From positions 58,754,584-58,818,583 of the forward strand of contig ML681963.1 in NCBI GenBank assembly GCA_007922195.1: a stretch of DNA of 64,000 bases, written 5' to 3'. Below are positions 12,008 through 25,165 of the stretch, piece by piece. The position numbers and the translations under genes were made by a program. The notes beneath the pieces are model-generated. The model searched no databases and was not told where the DNA came from. It saw only the letters and a program-made list of their open reading frames with translations. The stretch is from Podocnemis expansa. Lineage: Eukaryota > Chordata > Testudines > Podocnemididae. The first letter of the stretch is position 1; each line of letters opens with the position of its first letter.

Positions 12008-13110
12008 TCAGGCTGAGGTTATTAGAATCACTTTGGCTTTGTTTTGTCTGATCTTTACTAGTACCATGTGGATCAGAAGGCTTGGTGGAAAGGTATAAAA
12101 CAGTCGGTTTGTCCATGGAATGAAAAAAGCATCTGCCAGTGTCCTGGGGCAGTGCTTCTGCAATGAGCAAAACTTCCTGCAATCTTTATTGGCCTCTGAG
12201 GCAAAGAAATCTACCTGGGGAAAGCCCCACCTCCAGAAGACATCAGCCAACACATCTGAGCAAACCAACCATTCATGAGTGAAGAACTATCTGTTGAGGC
12301 TGTCCGCTAGTGCGTTCTGGCACCCTAGGAGGTATGCCAGCACTAGGTAGATCGACTGAGTGATGCAAAATTTTCAAAGATTGAGGGCTTGCTGGCACAG
12401 AGAGGGGAGCAAGCTCCACTCTCTTCATTTATTAAAAAAAATATAGTTGGTATATCATCCATCAAGACTGATACCACCTTGCCCCTTTAAAGGTCCTAAA
12501 AAGTTTGACATGCTAGGTGCACTGCCATCAGCTCTTTCACACTGATATATAATAGCAAGTCTGCCTGGGTCCACAGTCCATGTCCTGAGTTTGCCCAGGT
12601 GAACTCCCCATCCCATACTTGACACACAGATGGCTAAGGGACACTGAAGGGAAGTTCCACACATACCCTCTAGGCCTGGCATCACCAATTTAGAGAAGCT
12701 AATACTTGGGCTGGTAGACACACAAGCTTGTCCAGAGTGTCTTGGGCTAGACAATATACCTTCACCAACCAGGCCTGAAGGGACTTGAGCTGAAGCCTTG
12801 CATACTGAAGCACGTATGTACAAGCTACCATATGCTACAGTTGCTCAGACTGTGCATGGGGAAGGGATGCCCTTGCCTGCTCCGAGTTCATAACTACACC
12901 AATGAACTCTGTTCTCTGAGTGGGAACCAGTATAGATTTTTGTTAATTGGCTATGAGATCCAGCCTGTCGAAACTGTCCCTTATCACCTGCAGGTGCGCT
13001 ACCACTTGGACCCTGGTTCACCCTTTCACCGCAGAGAAACTCTTGATGCTTTTCCTTGGCCCTGAGGCAGTGACACAACTTGTTCTGGCCCTGGTTGGAG
13101 AACACTGGTT
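12008..13110 (-). pseudogene. DIRS reverse transcriptase / RNase H region, broken
   Basis: On the minus strand around 12940-12850 a frame reads KSILVPTQRTEFIGV then MNSEQARASLP, which is the conserved DIRS reverse-transcriptase C-terminal block. Downstream, MVACTYVLQYARL and LQAWL continue the same domain. The frame at 12268-12008 gives WGFPQVDFFASEANKDC and FFIPWTNRLFYTFPP, matching the RNase H-like part of DIRS Pol. Several stops and frameshifts separate these blocks and no single frame spans them. The upstream catalytic RT part is not recognisable here. Confidence 0.7.
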
Positions 13111-13361
13111 GTTTCTCCTACCATTTTGCCCTCATCTGTGGCTGAAGTCCTGCTTTGGCTGGTAGAAATCGGGGCATTGGCTGTGGTCTAAAGAGCTTTC
13201 TCAGTGTTGTGGGCATGTGGAAACCCAACAATTCTAAGATTGCCCTTCAGTCCTTTAGGGCAGCTCTGCAATTCGAAATCCATTTGAAATGAAAACAGCT
13301 CTGGTCCTTTGAAGAGAAGTTCCTGAATAGTCGTTTGGACCTTCTGGGAAGGCTCTGAGTC

Positions 13362-13670
13362 CTACAGCCATGACCTCCTTCTCATGGTCACTCCCGACAC
13401 CATGGTTCGGGTATCTGTGTCTGCCATGTCCAGTACTGACTGGAGCAACATTCTGAAGACCACCTTGACCTCCTTGATCATAGCCACCAACTCAGACCTG
13501 GACTCCTGCTGTAATGAGCCCCTAAACTTGTTCAGGCAGGCCCAATAGGGAAAAATTCGATAGAGCTCTTTATAGGGCACCATGGAGGTGCAACTTGAAG
13601 GGGCTCCATGGCTGACCCTGTGAGTATTGAGGGAGAACATTCCAGAAGATTGTGCATGTGGCACATGCAC
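13362..13670 (-). pseudogene. DIRS Gag-like fragment
   Basis: The open frame encodes about 102 residues. Its C-terminal half, with LLQSVLDMADTDTRTMVSG followed by a VTMRRRSWL ending, matches the conserved segment of vertebrate DIRS ORF1 (the D-x2-ADT... and MRR-SWL blocks). The N-terminal half is not recognisable. The frame ends right after SWL, where intact elements would continue, so this is a truncated relic. It is the 5'-most recognisable part of the element. Confidence 0.6.
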
Positions 13671-13689
13671 ACCTGATATGGAAGTGACA

Positions 13690-16600
13690 CAAGCATTTGA
13701 AGAACAACCTCAGTTTTACATATGCAAAATAAAACTGTAGGAGCAAACATGAGAACATGCATTTCTAGCTACCTTAGCTGATTCACAATCCAGTAATTGA
13801 AGATGCAGATATTCAGGTATGGCCTGCAATTTATTTGAAGGGTGCAAACCCGAGGGAACAAATTCTGTAGAAGCAACTGGGAAATGCTGCCCCAATATGT
13901 GTAATCTTAGAGTTTAATTCGGTCAGCAAAATCTAAGTTTCAAGCAAGCAAGATTCTCTGATCCATTATTTTTCCCATTATTTCCTTTTTATAGAAGCTT
14001 TAGATGATTTGTACTTGTAAGAAGCAAAGACTTTTTCATGCACAAATACAAAAGACAACAGTGTTTTACATTGGCAATCTATGGGCTGAGGAATCCAAAG
14101 CAGAGTCTTCTGCTGCCATCTTGGTACAATCAAACTTAATCAGAATGGTCCCTTTATTGGGACATCTCCTAAGCAACTCATCTGGCATGCCAGAAGCAGT
14201 AATGACTGCCACTTAACTAGGAGTTAATTAGCAACGTTTTTGCCTAATGGGTACACATCTGACCAGATGTTTAATCAGGTGTAAAATAGGTGTTATGCTC
14301 TCCTCTCCAGTCTTTTAATACAAAAGCTGACAAATTATGATTTTTAAAAACAGAAACAAAGCGGTAATGGGATGAACACCATTTCTGTCTGGTATTTATT
14401 TCACTTTCAGCCTTTTCAAACTATCTTTTAATGCCTTCCTCTCATCTCATTAAGCAGCTGTCCCAATTAAGAGAGGCAACTAACTAGGTGTGCTAATTAA
14501 AAAGAGAACTCAGTTGTACTAAGTTCCAGATTCAATGTGAGGATAAAGAAATACAAGGCAATAGAGAGGCCACCTTATGATAACATGCCAAATGCCCACC
14601 AGCCAAAGAGGAGGCCCAGAAAGGCAGCAGACAGCACTATGATGTGGTTTGTTTTCCAGGCCTGAAGTCAGGCTTAATTTTTCCCATTCACTTGCTACTT
14701 CCCTTAGTGACACTGAAGATACCTGTGACAGCTCCCAGAACTATATGACAGATTTAAACAGATGCTTTTACAGCAAAACACAAACTGTGTGATCAGATCC
14801 TACAACTCTGAGAAAGTGACAATCTAGGATGTAAAAGATGAGACATGAGTACAGAGAAAGCTGCTCTTGTGTCTCACAGATAACTGCGTAGCTTGGTTCT
14901 TTGTAAATTTTCAGCTGAAAAGGTTTCTTAAGGCCTTTAAAGATCATGGCCTGTCACAATGGAAGCCATCCCAGACTCAGAAATACACTGGATCTGACCT
15001 AACTTTACCTCCCCAGCGCCCACAAAGCTCATCACCTCTAGGTTTTCCAGAGTATCATGTGTCATCTGAGTCTATCTTGTAGACTTGAAGCTTCTGGACT
15101 GTATTGGCACTGTACACAGGCACTGTATTGTACAGCACCATGCACGCTGTTAGCACTAAACAAACAGTAATGCCTTCAGTATCTACCCCTCTAAATTACA
15201 CGAAAATACAAAACCTTCTTATAGAGCCCTCTATTGCTTAGAGGAAAATGTAATGTTGGGTACTCTACTCTTTTGTGCCATCAGGCCATATGGCCTTTAT
15301 TCAGCTACTTTCCCACTGAACTAAACTGGAGGTTTCTTTCATTAAGAACATCAATATCAGGAGTTCATTAGAGTTTATTGCTAACCTGCAGACACCAACA
15401 TGTGTACCTACTACCAGCCTGGATTTGTGAACACTGCCTGCCCAGTCTATCAAAGAAGGAAAACTTTCTACCATTTTCTTATTGTTTATGCAAAGAATAA
15501 GCAAGCTGTTCACATCGACTTGTTTTTAAATTTCTTCCTATTGAGAAGCCATACTCTGTCGCCTCTTTACATTATTAGAAAGTGACAGGCACTTCACATA
15601 TATAGAGATTAGATATGTAGATATTCACTATATAAATAGCATTATCTCCCCACATACTATAAGAACTGCTGCCTTTTAAAGTGCATCAAGGTGCTGGCCC
15701 CTCATACACCACACAAGATCAATACACTCTAGGTCCTATGCATAAGGAGCTTAAAAATGTAACTGCCCCATGTATCGCCACAGCAGTACTGAAATGGTTA
15801 AGGTCACAGTGTAGTGGTGCTATGTAAAGGAGAAATTTCCCTGTCCTTGCCTAAGTGAATGGCTGGGATTAAACTGACAGCCCACCTTAGTGATGGCGGA
15901 ATAATTGGTTGTTCAGCTCTGTCCTTGTCAGAGCTCTGACAGTTCTGCAGATGTCCTGCTCAGCTCTCCAAAGGTTAGCCTCAGCTGGAGCTGGTGTTCA
16001 TTAATCATTCCTCCCTGACAGGACTCAGAGCAGCCCACATCTGCCACTCTGTCCCCCTCAATCCCTGTCGCACCCAGCTTGTATGTAATCACTGCTCTTG
16101 TTCTGAAGAGGAGGCTTGATAAGGGAATATTCATTTAACTGAAAGACGCATGGTGCTGGCTGCCCCTTTGGCCATTCCTTAGAGCAAGGAGCTGATAATT
16201 ATTAATTTACTCTTGTCCAAGACTCCCTGCCAAAATGCAATAAACTGTGCAACAAGATATCTACAGTAACACTGTCCTCTGCAGGTTTTGTAATGCTCTC
16301 ATGCACTGGCATTTTGTAGGCCAGGATATGATTGTATTGAAGACATTAGACAGTGGTAAGAGAATAGCAGCACAGAGACAAGACCACTGCTAGCTGGGGT
16401 GTATAAACTGCTCCACGTATGGTGAGACAGAAACAAGTCTTCAAGCAACTGTTGAAGTGGGCAATCTTGAAGTGTGAGGGAGTTCAATGCACCTACTGTG
16501 TCTTGTTATCATCTAGTCCCTGACAGCCCCTGCATGGTTAATGCTAACTCATGGCAGGAATTCTCCCCACGATATTTCCAACTACAAAGTATCTGAGAAA

Positions 16601-18499
16601 TCCTGTCCCCACAATTTCTTCAGCCTAGCTGACCAGCACCACAAAGACTGGATAGCTCCTATAAAGTTTCAGCTACATAACTCATTCCTTGGGGGTTCTT
16701 CAGAATGCAGCTCTCAGATCCTTTGAGTTCTTCCAACACTAATAATGGGTGGCCTGAAAACTCTCACAAGGTGAGCATCTGGAAGCCCCACAAATAAAGA
16801 TTTAAAAAGGCAAATCTCTTGCTATATCCACGCCTCTCTGGTCCCAACAACTGTAAATGAACATAGAACCTCGTCCCATACTCTTTGCACCAGCAGAGCA
16901 CCCAGTCAGTATTTATGCAGCTTGAGTTTATTTTCTAGGGATTCACTGAAATAACAACATCTCAGCAATTTACTCAGTTCTCTGAAGTTTGTAAGTAACT
17001 TAGAAAATAGTCTTAACTGGGGAAATACAGAGTTTGATCAATAGTTTCTCTCTATTGACAAAAAAAAATATTTGTGATTTGGGAAAATAAAACTGGATAG
17101 GAAACATGACAGAAAAAGATGGGAAATTAACTTCTTTGAGCAGCCCAGAGATAACAGTCAAGTCACATACTAACCCTGATCAATGAGTAATGTTGACTTT
17201 AACAATTTAACTTTTCATTCACTTTTGCTCGGATTAAACTAATTGTGCCATAACTTGACTAAAAATACAACACAAGACCTGTATATCCTGATTCAATTAA
17301 AATCAACACCAGCCCACAGAACACCAGTATATTATAGTCAGCCCAATACTATTTAAGAAATTCAATTATTACCCACTCCACAATGTTACTACAAGATTGT
17401 CTATTAGGTTTCAGAGCCACTGGCCTTACTGAGGGTGTAGCTGTTAATATGTGAGCAATGCAAGAGTCATCATTTCAAATAATTGATTAACTGTCTAGTC
17501 CAGAAAGTTTAAAAGGGAACAAACAAGGACAATAAGTGATTAGCATTCCACTTTTAATTTGCACACCCTGTCTTCCCAGCTAAAGAGCCAAATGCCTGCA
17601 ACTCTGCCCCATTTCCCTGCCCCCCACATATCCCAACAAGTTTGTTAGTAGGAAGAATGTACCACAGGAACATGAAACTGAGGAATTGGATTGAAGTGAC
17701 TAACAATTAATCAGTAAGTCTCCGAATATAGTTACGCCTTCTTCCGAAGAGCTGTTACAAAAACTACGATGAGCCTGTTCCATGGCTAGTACCAACAATG
17801 CTAAGCTTCATCCTCTTGCTGGCCCAGTGTTGGAGCTTGCCAGCTGTGTGCTGTCATCCCTATGCAACCTTCTCAAATATTTAAAATGGATTTTGTATTC
17901 AAATTTTATGGAACAAATCCAATCAAACGAACCTTGCCGGGGAACACAAGTCACCAAACCCAGCCATGGTACTGAATGAAAAAGAGGGTGCACATGTACA
18001 TTCTATAAGTAAGGCTTAGCCCCCAAATTCTGAAAATGTGTTTGTTCAGTTTAAGCAGTGTTTGCAACTGAAAATAAGAATTCAGAGGGAATTACTGACC
18101 CATATGTTACTCGGTCAATCTGACCACTGACTCTATGTGTGGTGTCATCCTTTTGCAGTGTTACACTGGGAAGAGCAGCCATCAGAAGACTTTAGTTTGA
18201 GCACCAACAGTTACAGTCCAGTCAGTTATAGCACACACTGCAACTCTTAGAACTAAAATGTGAAGTGTCAATTCTGCAAATATTCTGAATACTAACAACT
18301 TCCCATCAGAAAGGTCTTCTTAGCAGTACTTAGTCCAAAGCGTAATACAGCAGCTGTGTGTTTAAATTACACATATGAATGCTAAGGAGAAGGAATGATA
18401 AAACACAGTGTTAATCACTCTTTGAAATTGCAAAGACACAGAAACGAGACAGAGCAATTGTCATGAGCAGAAGTACTCTGACAGCAAGGTACTCAGATC
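13690..18499. other. No gene or confident repeat recognised
   Basis: About 4.8 kb of AT-rich DNA with open frames no longer than about 76 codons. A SINE-like scrap may lie near 15120-15165. No coding block with splice signals was convincing. Confidence 0.45.
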
Positions 18500-18507
18500 A
18501 TTTAAAG

Positions 18508-18725
18508 CAGCGGTTCCTAACATTTTCTCTGCCATGGCACACCTTGCTACCCATAATTAATTTGAGGCACACTAACATATAGTTTCCAAATGAACTCATG
18601 AATATTCATGGACCAGTGAACCAATCCAGAGCTCTTTTAGTAGGTTTTTCAAAAAAATTTTTGGCACATGTGCTCAGAACTGATGGCACACCTATGTGCT
18701 GTGGCACACTGGCTGGGAAACACTG
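18508..18725. mobile_element. hAT-type MITE, complete
   Basis: Termini are CAGCGGTTCC and GGGAAACACTG. The 8-bp flanks atttaaag and atttagag match at 7 of 8. The interior includes ggcacac repeats and a catgaatattcatg palindrome. A second, incomplete copy lies at 7955-8118. Confidence 0.85.
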
Positions 18726-19220
18726 ATTTAGAGTCAACCATTACAGGCCAGTCAATTCAGCTACGTGGCTTCAATCAATAGAAAAAAAAGGTAAAAGTGT
18801 TCTCTGTTCATCTAAGCCTCATTTTCACTGATTCCAGAGGATGACAAAAAAGTAAATTGTGAGGCTGGCTGGGAAGCTTTAGTATTTAGTCTTTTATATG
18901 AAAAATATAAAGGTGATGAATTAGGCAAACTGGTTAATGTCAAGTTCCATCCGTCAGAATGATTCAGGGCCCAGAATGAGTAATAGTAATAGGAGAATAG
19001 CTGTTATTTTGAGCAACCAAATTAGCATGATCAGAACAGACAAAGGAGGAAGCAAAATCCACATTCACATACAGACTCCTTTTCCTAAGAAACATTCACA
19101 TAACAGACCTGGGCAGAGCTGCACCACTTTGCTATTGTGACTGGTATCAGACAAAACTCTTGGTCAGAGAGAGAGAGAGGCATATGCCATTCAAAACAGG
19201 CTGATGCATCTGATCTGAAG

Positions 19221-19221
19221 A

Positions 19222-19270
<49 letters not shown>

Positions 19271-19271
19271 T
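19221..19271. repeat. (AAT)n microsatellite
   Basis: About 16 uninterrupted AAT repeats, abutting the degraded CR1 element that follows. Confidence 0.97.
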
Positions 19272-19275
19272 CAAG

Positions 19276-20815
19276 ATTGAGTTGACCACAGAGGGAGGAT
19301 TTGGACAAATGAATAAATTATACAGTAATGAGTCACCAGGACCAAAAAATATTTTCCCAAGAGTTCTGAAGGAATTCAGATATGGAATTACAGAACTATT
19401 AACTGCAGTATGTAACCTATTAAGTCAGCTCTGTACCAGATGACTGGAGGATAGCTAATGTAATGCCATTTAAAAAAAAAAGGGGGCTCCAGGAGCAATT
19501 CTTGCAATCACAGAGTGGTAAGCATAACTGCAGTACCAGAAAAACTTATTGAAACTATCTCAAAGAACAGAATCATAAGACATTCAGATAAACACGGTAT
19601 GTTGGGGAGGAGTTAACACAGTCTTTGTAAAGCACAGTCATGCCTCCCCAACCTATTGAATTCTTGGCAGAGGAAGGGTTAGCAAGGAGGGGGACAAGAA
19701 TGAAACAGTGCATATAGTGTACCTGAGCTTTCAGAAGGCCTTTGGCAATTTCCCTCACCAAAGGCTCTATAGCAAACTAAGTTGTTGTGGGTTGAGAGGG
19801 AAGGTCCTCCTATGGATCAGTAGGTGATTAAGAGAGAGGAAACAAAGGATAGGAATATATAGTCAGTTTTCAAAAAGGAGAAAGAGAAATAGCAGGGTCC
19901 CTCAGAGTTCTGTATTGATACCTGTACAGATAAACACATTCATAAAGGATCTGCAAAAAGGGAGTGAACAGTGAAGTGTCAAAATCTGCAGATGTTACAA
20001 AATTACTCCAGATAGTTAAATCCACACCTGATTGCAAACATTTACAAAGGGATCTCACTAAACTGGGTGACAAAATGACAGATCAAATTCAATGTTGATA
20101 AGTAACAAATAATGTACATTGTAGCAAACACCCCAATTCTACTGTCCATACAAAAGAGTGGGGTCTAAATGAGCTTTTATTACTCAGGAAAGATCTCAGA
20201 ATCATCATGGCTAGTTTTCTGAAAACATTTACTCAATGTGCAGCAGCAGTCAAAAAAAAGTTAACAGAATGAATATTAGGAACCATTAGTTCCATTAGGA
20301 AAGGGATAAATAATAAAACAGAAAATATAATGCCACTATATAAATCCAAGGTATGCCCACATCTTTAGTTGTGTACACAGTTCTAGTCACCTCTCCCCCC
20401 AAATATATTAGAATTGAAAAAGGTGCAAAGCACAACAATGAAATGATTAGGAGAATGGAACAGCTTTCATAGGAGAAGAGATTAAAAAGACTGGGATTGT
20501 TCGGTTTAGAAAAGAGATGACTAAGGAGGGATATGACAAAGGTCTATAAAACCATGGAGTGAAGAAAGCAAGGACAGAAGTGTTACTTAGCCCCTTCACA
20601 TAACACAAGAACTAGAGGTCATCCGATAAAATTAATAAGGAATAGGATTAACTAATACAAGGAAGTACTTCACACAACTCACATGGAACTCATTGTCTTG
20701 TGTATTGTGAAGGATAAACCAGGTTCAAATAAGAATTTGATTAGTTCATTAGATTAGTGTGCTTTCTCTGGGCCACCAGGATAGGAATCATGAAGCATTC
20801 ATCTACAGTAGACAT
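19276..20815 (+). mobile_element. CR1-clade LINE, degraded (plus)
   Basis: The sequence follows the 3' half of the CR1 reverse-transcriptase ORF of reptiles and birds. Markers in order are gactggaggatagctaatgt, a block ending gaaggcctttggcaatttcc, ccctcagagttctgtattg, gtgtcaaaatctgcagatg (where the FADD catalytic block would be), and tataaatccaaggtatgccc. After these come aaatgattaggagaatgg and aactagaggtcatccgat. Frameshifts, stops and small deletions are dense, so no long frame survives. It ends near 20815 without a recognisable 3' terminal repeat. It is an old, inactive copy. Confidence 0.75.
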
Positions 20816-22989
20816 TTACTTTCTTGAGTGACTGACAAACATAAAAGAAATGTAACTGTTTCAGAAAATTCCCCCAAATGCTCTAAATTGTCAGGTTTCA
20901 GAATTCAACTCACAAATATCAGATCCAGCCAAGCAGCACATCTTCCTCACACACAGCCAGTGACTCCAAAACCTGGAGAAGTTAGAATCAGATCAGTGGC
21001 CAGGAGATATATTTAGGTATTGAAATGGCACCAACAACTGAACATTATTGTGCCCACAAAAATACACTTAGGTGTACTTAGGTTGGACTGAGGTAATGAT
21101 GCTTTATACTTCCTATGTACTGTTATTTCTAGCAACACATTCATAACCATTGCAGAGTAATGATGACACAACCTTTTTCTTTATCAGGTTTAACTCTTCT
21201 TAAGGTAACTATATACTTAGACAAGGAGCTTGGGAACTGGCTGCAGGCACATGTTGCGAGTTACTGCAGTACCACCGGCTGTAACAAAACAAAACAAAAC
21301 ACCACCTCACCAAGCCAGTGCACAAGCCATATCCTACTGTAAAGAAAGACAGTGCAAAGACCACAAGGTACCTGTTCTGCAAATATGTTGTTAAAGCAAT
21401 CTTGGCTTTCAGAACTTCGGATATGGTAGGCTCCTAATATCTCTTTCTCTGAAGTGAGTAGTAAAGGTAAGCTGCCTGATTTTAGAACAAAACAAAAGAG
21501 TCTGGACCACCAAGGTTACACATTTTTGGCTGACTATTTAATCTCCAGTCTGCACAGAAATATCACACACTATATAGCTTGGAAACCATGACAACATTAG
21601 CTGTCTAGAGCTCACACAAGCTCAATCAAGCCATAATCAAGGATTTTCTTATGTGATTGTCCATTATCTCCCTCTCAGCCAGAGAAGTACATTATAGGGG
21701 TAAAATGATCAGAGCAGCATTACCAGCATTAATTACATGCTAGACTACATCTGTTTTCCGTAAGCGGCTGTCAAAAAGAATTTTGAATGCCTCTAGGATA
21801 TTCAGTAAAGTTCTGTGCTGATTCTGTACAGGCTCTATACCAGAAATAATGTGTTCATACAAATGAGTTGCATTCTATTACTGAAAATGCAACCATGAAA
21901 TTCTTGTGTCTGGCACAAAAAAATGTGTGCTCAGTTCTAAGATAAACACATTACATGGAGAGGTTTATGTACATTTGACAACTAGAGAACTTCTGATGAT
22001 ACATTTTCTGCACTATGCTCCACTGTGAAGAAACAGCTTTGGACTAAACAATTCCCATGCACATTTATTAGGCTAAAGGCCTGTTACATATATATGCAGC
22101 ACAGACAGCTGAATTGTGGTTGAAAAAAGCTTTGCTGGTCCATGTTTTTTTTTTTAAATACAAAATGGTCTGGAAAAATAAGCCCTCTCTGCAGAAATAT
22201 GCATCCAACTAAATTTTTCTTAATTGATGTCATATTTATTGCCAATAAATATTAATAATCTGAACAAAAATCAGGCAGAATGAAGATATGGACCAAAAAT
22301 GTATACAAAATAAGACACCACCTCATTTTACTGAATCTCCTGGAGCAATTTAAGTTAATAATTAATTGTACTTAAAACCGTAGCAAGAAGCAGAATCTCT
22401 CATCAAGAATGATCAGCAGGGATTTGATATGATACTTTGTGCATTCCATAAACTGGCTGGAAAGGTTTAGCAGAAGCAAAATTCTAAGGATTTTTTTATT
22501 GGAGCTCACCAATAGCTGACCCAGTGTTACAGCTTAGATAAAAGATTACTGATGACTGAACATATCCTGATGAAACTCAAACTTCTAAACCAGTAACCAA
22601 GAAGGCTGTACATTTACTGTGTATTGTGTGCCATGCATCTGATTCTACCCTGAACATCTTAGCTCTTAACTCAGTCCTTCAGGAACAGCTTTCCTTAAGG
22701 AACTCTGGATGTTGTTCCTAAGTGTGAAGGACAGGGAGGTTTTGTAAGGAGAAGGCAATGTGTGATGACAACCTTTTGGCGCGGGTGTGTGTGGAGAGAG
22801 GGAATCATGGCGCTTTCAAGCAACATAAAATGTGGACTGAGTGATAGACTGGTACCACCAACCCGAGATGGCACAGTTATATAGCTGCTCTTAACAAAAG
22901 GCCGCAAAACATAATACCAATAAGAGTGAGGAAGTAACAGTGTAAAACGTCCTGAATAAGAAACACCTGCCTTTTTTTCCTGTGGAATC
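20816..22989. other. No gene or classifiable repeat recognised
   Basis: AT-rich DNA with open frames of about 60-100 codons and no motifs. A short (AAAAC)n-like tract lies near 21283-21300. Confidence 0.45.
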
Positions 22990-23039
22990 AACTATCTAAT
23001 CTCTCTGATGTCTGCATAATACACTAAAAATGCATACTA

Positions 23040-23250
23040 AAAGATATGTCTACCCTAAAGAAAGTGTGTGTTCTTACTTTGAGCTAGCTAACTTAGGTTA
23101 AATACCAGCGCAGACATGGCAACTGCTTTTAACTCAGGTTAGCACTTAAAGCCTCTAGGGAAGCCTGAGAATGAACTTGGGCTGCTACAGACACAAGTTA
23201 AAAGCTAAACTGTTATGCCTTCACTACTATTGTAAGATGGACTAGCTAAG
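23040..23250. repeat. Possible TIR-type DNA transposon remnant
   Basis: The segment begins with atgtctaccctaaagaaag and contains gcagacatgg and ctacagacacaagttaa. Many reptile MITEs begin with a similar atgtctacact-type terminus. No reliable matching right end or target duplication was found. Confidence 0.3.
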
Positions 23251-23259
23251 CCAGGTTCA

Positions 23260-24048
23260 GAACACACCTGTAGTAACCTTGGGGAGGAAGGAGCTAACAC
23301 CCTGGTCAGTGAATCCCAGGGGAGCCACTAGGAACAAAGCTCAGGTTTTTGAATTGGAGCAGCAGCCTTGCCTGTTCATGTTTGGGTGCAGCAGAGCTCC
23401 TGGAAAGATCAGGAGGAGGCCAGAGAGAGGCCTGAGGAAGGACCAAGTGACATCCTTACCAAAGACAAGCTCAAGTTTGTTACTGACCAGGTGTGAGTAG
23501 AACAGAGAATGTTTACTTAGATGTAGTCTAAGGGAATTTCTTTGGTTTTGGTTTGTTTTTGGATTTCTCTGTGCTGAGCACATGCACCCCCACCCACTAC
23601 CCTGTAACTACCTAAGTCAAGTGCCAGAGAAATCTCCGTGTTCTTATCTGTTAATTAAAGATTTTACCTTTTTAAAGTAAGGTCTGGTTCTGTGTCCTGA
23701 AAAGCAAGAGGGTTGTGTGCATGTGCCTCAGACTGCACAGCCAGCTGCTAAAGGGGATTCTGTTCCAGTTCCAGCTGGTATCCAAGATGGGGTTCAGTCG
23801 CTCTCCTGACGGAGGAATAAAAGTGATTGCGAGTACCTCACAGGAAGGAATTCCCAAGTGCGCCTTCCTGGGTTTTCAGGAGATTTTTGCATTTGGGTAG
23901 TGGCAGCAATACCACGCCAAGGCCAGGAAATTGGAGGCCTTGGAGAGTTTTAAGACCAGGCTTTAAGGCTAGTGGTTTTGAAAGTGTGTTGCAGGCCCCC
24001 ACCTTCTGCACTCAGAGTGCCAGCATGGGGAAACAGCCTTGACAAGAC
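23260..24048. repeat. Unclassified interspersed repeat, possibly an LTR
   Basis: The block has gttaattaaagattttacc, ggtctggttctgtgtcctg, gggtagtggcagcaatacca and, at its right end, cagcatggggaaacagcctt. I associate these with an abundant reptile repeat, but I cannot assign a class from the sequence. The reverse complement of the right end begins TGTCAAGG, compatible with an LTR or DNA-transposon terminus. No flanking duplication was found. Confidence 0.35.
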
Positions 24049-24053
24049 CTTTA

Positions 24054-24269
24054 GGGGTACATCTCCACTGAAGTTCGATGTGAACTCCCCAGGTCAGGCA
24101 GACAGATCCGTGCAACTTGAGCTTGATCTTGTGCAGTAAAATAACTATGCGGACACTGTGGCTCTGGGAGAGACTCAAGCTTGCTACCAAAACTCAAGCC
24201 AACCCTCTATTAATGCATCTGTCTACTCAGGTAGGAGGCTTACTCACAGCTGCAGTGCAGACATGCCTT
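24054..24269. mobile_element. Short TIR-type MITE, unassigned superfamily
   Basis: The left end ggggtacatctccactg and the right end cagtgcagacatgcc are imperfect inverted repeats about 215 bp apart. The interior is non-coding. The target duplication is unclear. Confidence 0.4.
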
Positions 24270-25029
24270 CAAAGAGAAAAATTCAAAAAGGTATTATTTC
24301 TCAGCACAGGAAATAGACTACCAAAAAGCACATGTGTAATGACAAAGTTATATGGACTAATTATGCCTGCTTCAGAGACTACAGCACTGGAGTGCTCAGA
24401 AAAAGTGACAAATACAATAAATGTCTAGACAGAGAGGAAACAATATATTCATGTTAGATGAGAATCATTCCTAAATGTGAGGATTTGCAAACCAGGCAAA
24501 AAAAAACCCAGTCTCCCAGCATGTGGCACACTAGACAAGGGGCCAAAAAGAGGGACCCAACATGAAATATTAGCAAAGACTTGTTCATAGTGTGTGTGCA
24601 TTACATCATGCTCCAGATTTGGTGGCATGCAAGCACCTTTGGAGCAATGACAGTGGAGAGGGAGGGAAGGGACACAGCTATGGTATTGGGACCTGGGTAA
24701 TTCAAAACCGCAATATTTAATTAGGGAGCAGAACCTTCTAAAGGCTATAATGGCACCAAATGGCTAATGCTTACCTAACAATCTGTACTTGGAATGCATG
24801 AAGAGGTAATGCCAGTGAGAATATAAAGCTACTGTGATGCTAAGAAGCTTTATTTTGGCTTGTGTGTGAAGCCATAATGGTCTTGATAGGTGTCCCTTGT
24901 TCTGAGAATAAGAATTCCACACAGATGAATAAACGACAAATAATATCCTGCTGCTTCCACTTATAAGCTAGGATCACTCCACCCAGCAATGGTTGCTGGC
25001 TTCTGCAGATAAGCACACATATATGTTCT

Positions 25030-25165
25030 AGAAAAAATAATCAGAGCACTAGCCAAAGCCTTGAGAGACCTGGGTTCAAAGCCCTGTCTCTGTACCTCAG
25101 TTCCCCATCAGTAAAATGGAAAGAGTAGTACTTCCCTCCCTCTCAGCTGTATTATGAGGATAAAT
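25030..25165 (+). repeat. MIR SINE (plus)
   Basis: The segment has gagacctgggttcaaagccc, tgtacctcagttccccatca and gtaaaatggaaagagtagta, with tgaggataaatatattga at the end. These match the MIR core and 3' part in order. Confidence 0.75.

Larger units (their letters stand above)
10707..13670 (-). mobile_element. Decayed DIRS-like YR retroelement, interrupted by a hAT
   Basis: Read on the minus strand, the order is Gag-like segment (about 13670-13362), reverse transcriptase (about 13110-12450), RNase H-like segment (12268-12008), and tyrosine recombinase (11834-11640, resuming below 11129). This is the order known for DIRS elements, which use a tyrosine recombinase and not a DDE integrase. Stops and frame changes are frequent. 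A 375-bp hAT (11129-11503) splits the recombinase part. Outer boundaries are approximate because the terminal repeats were not identified with confidence. Confidence 0.75.
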
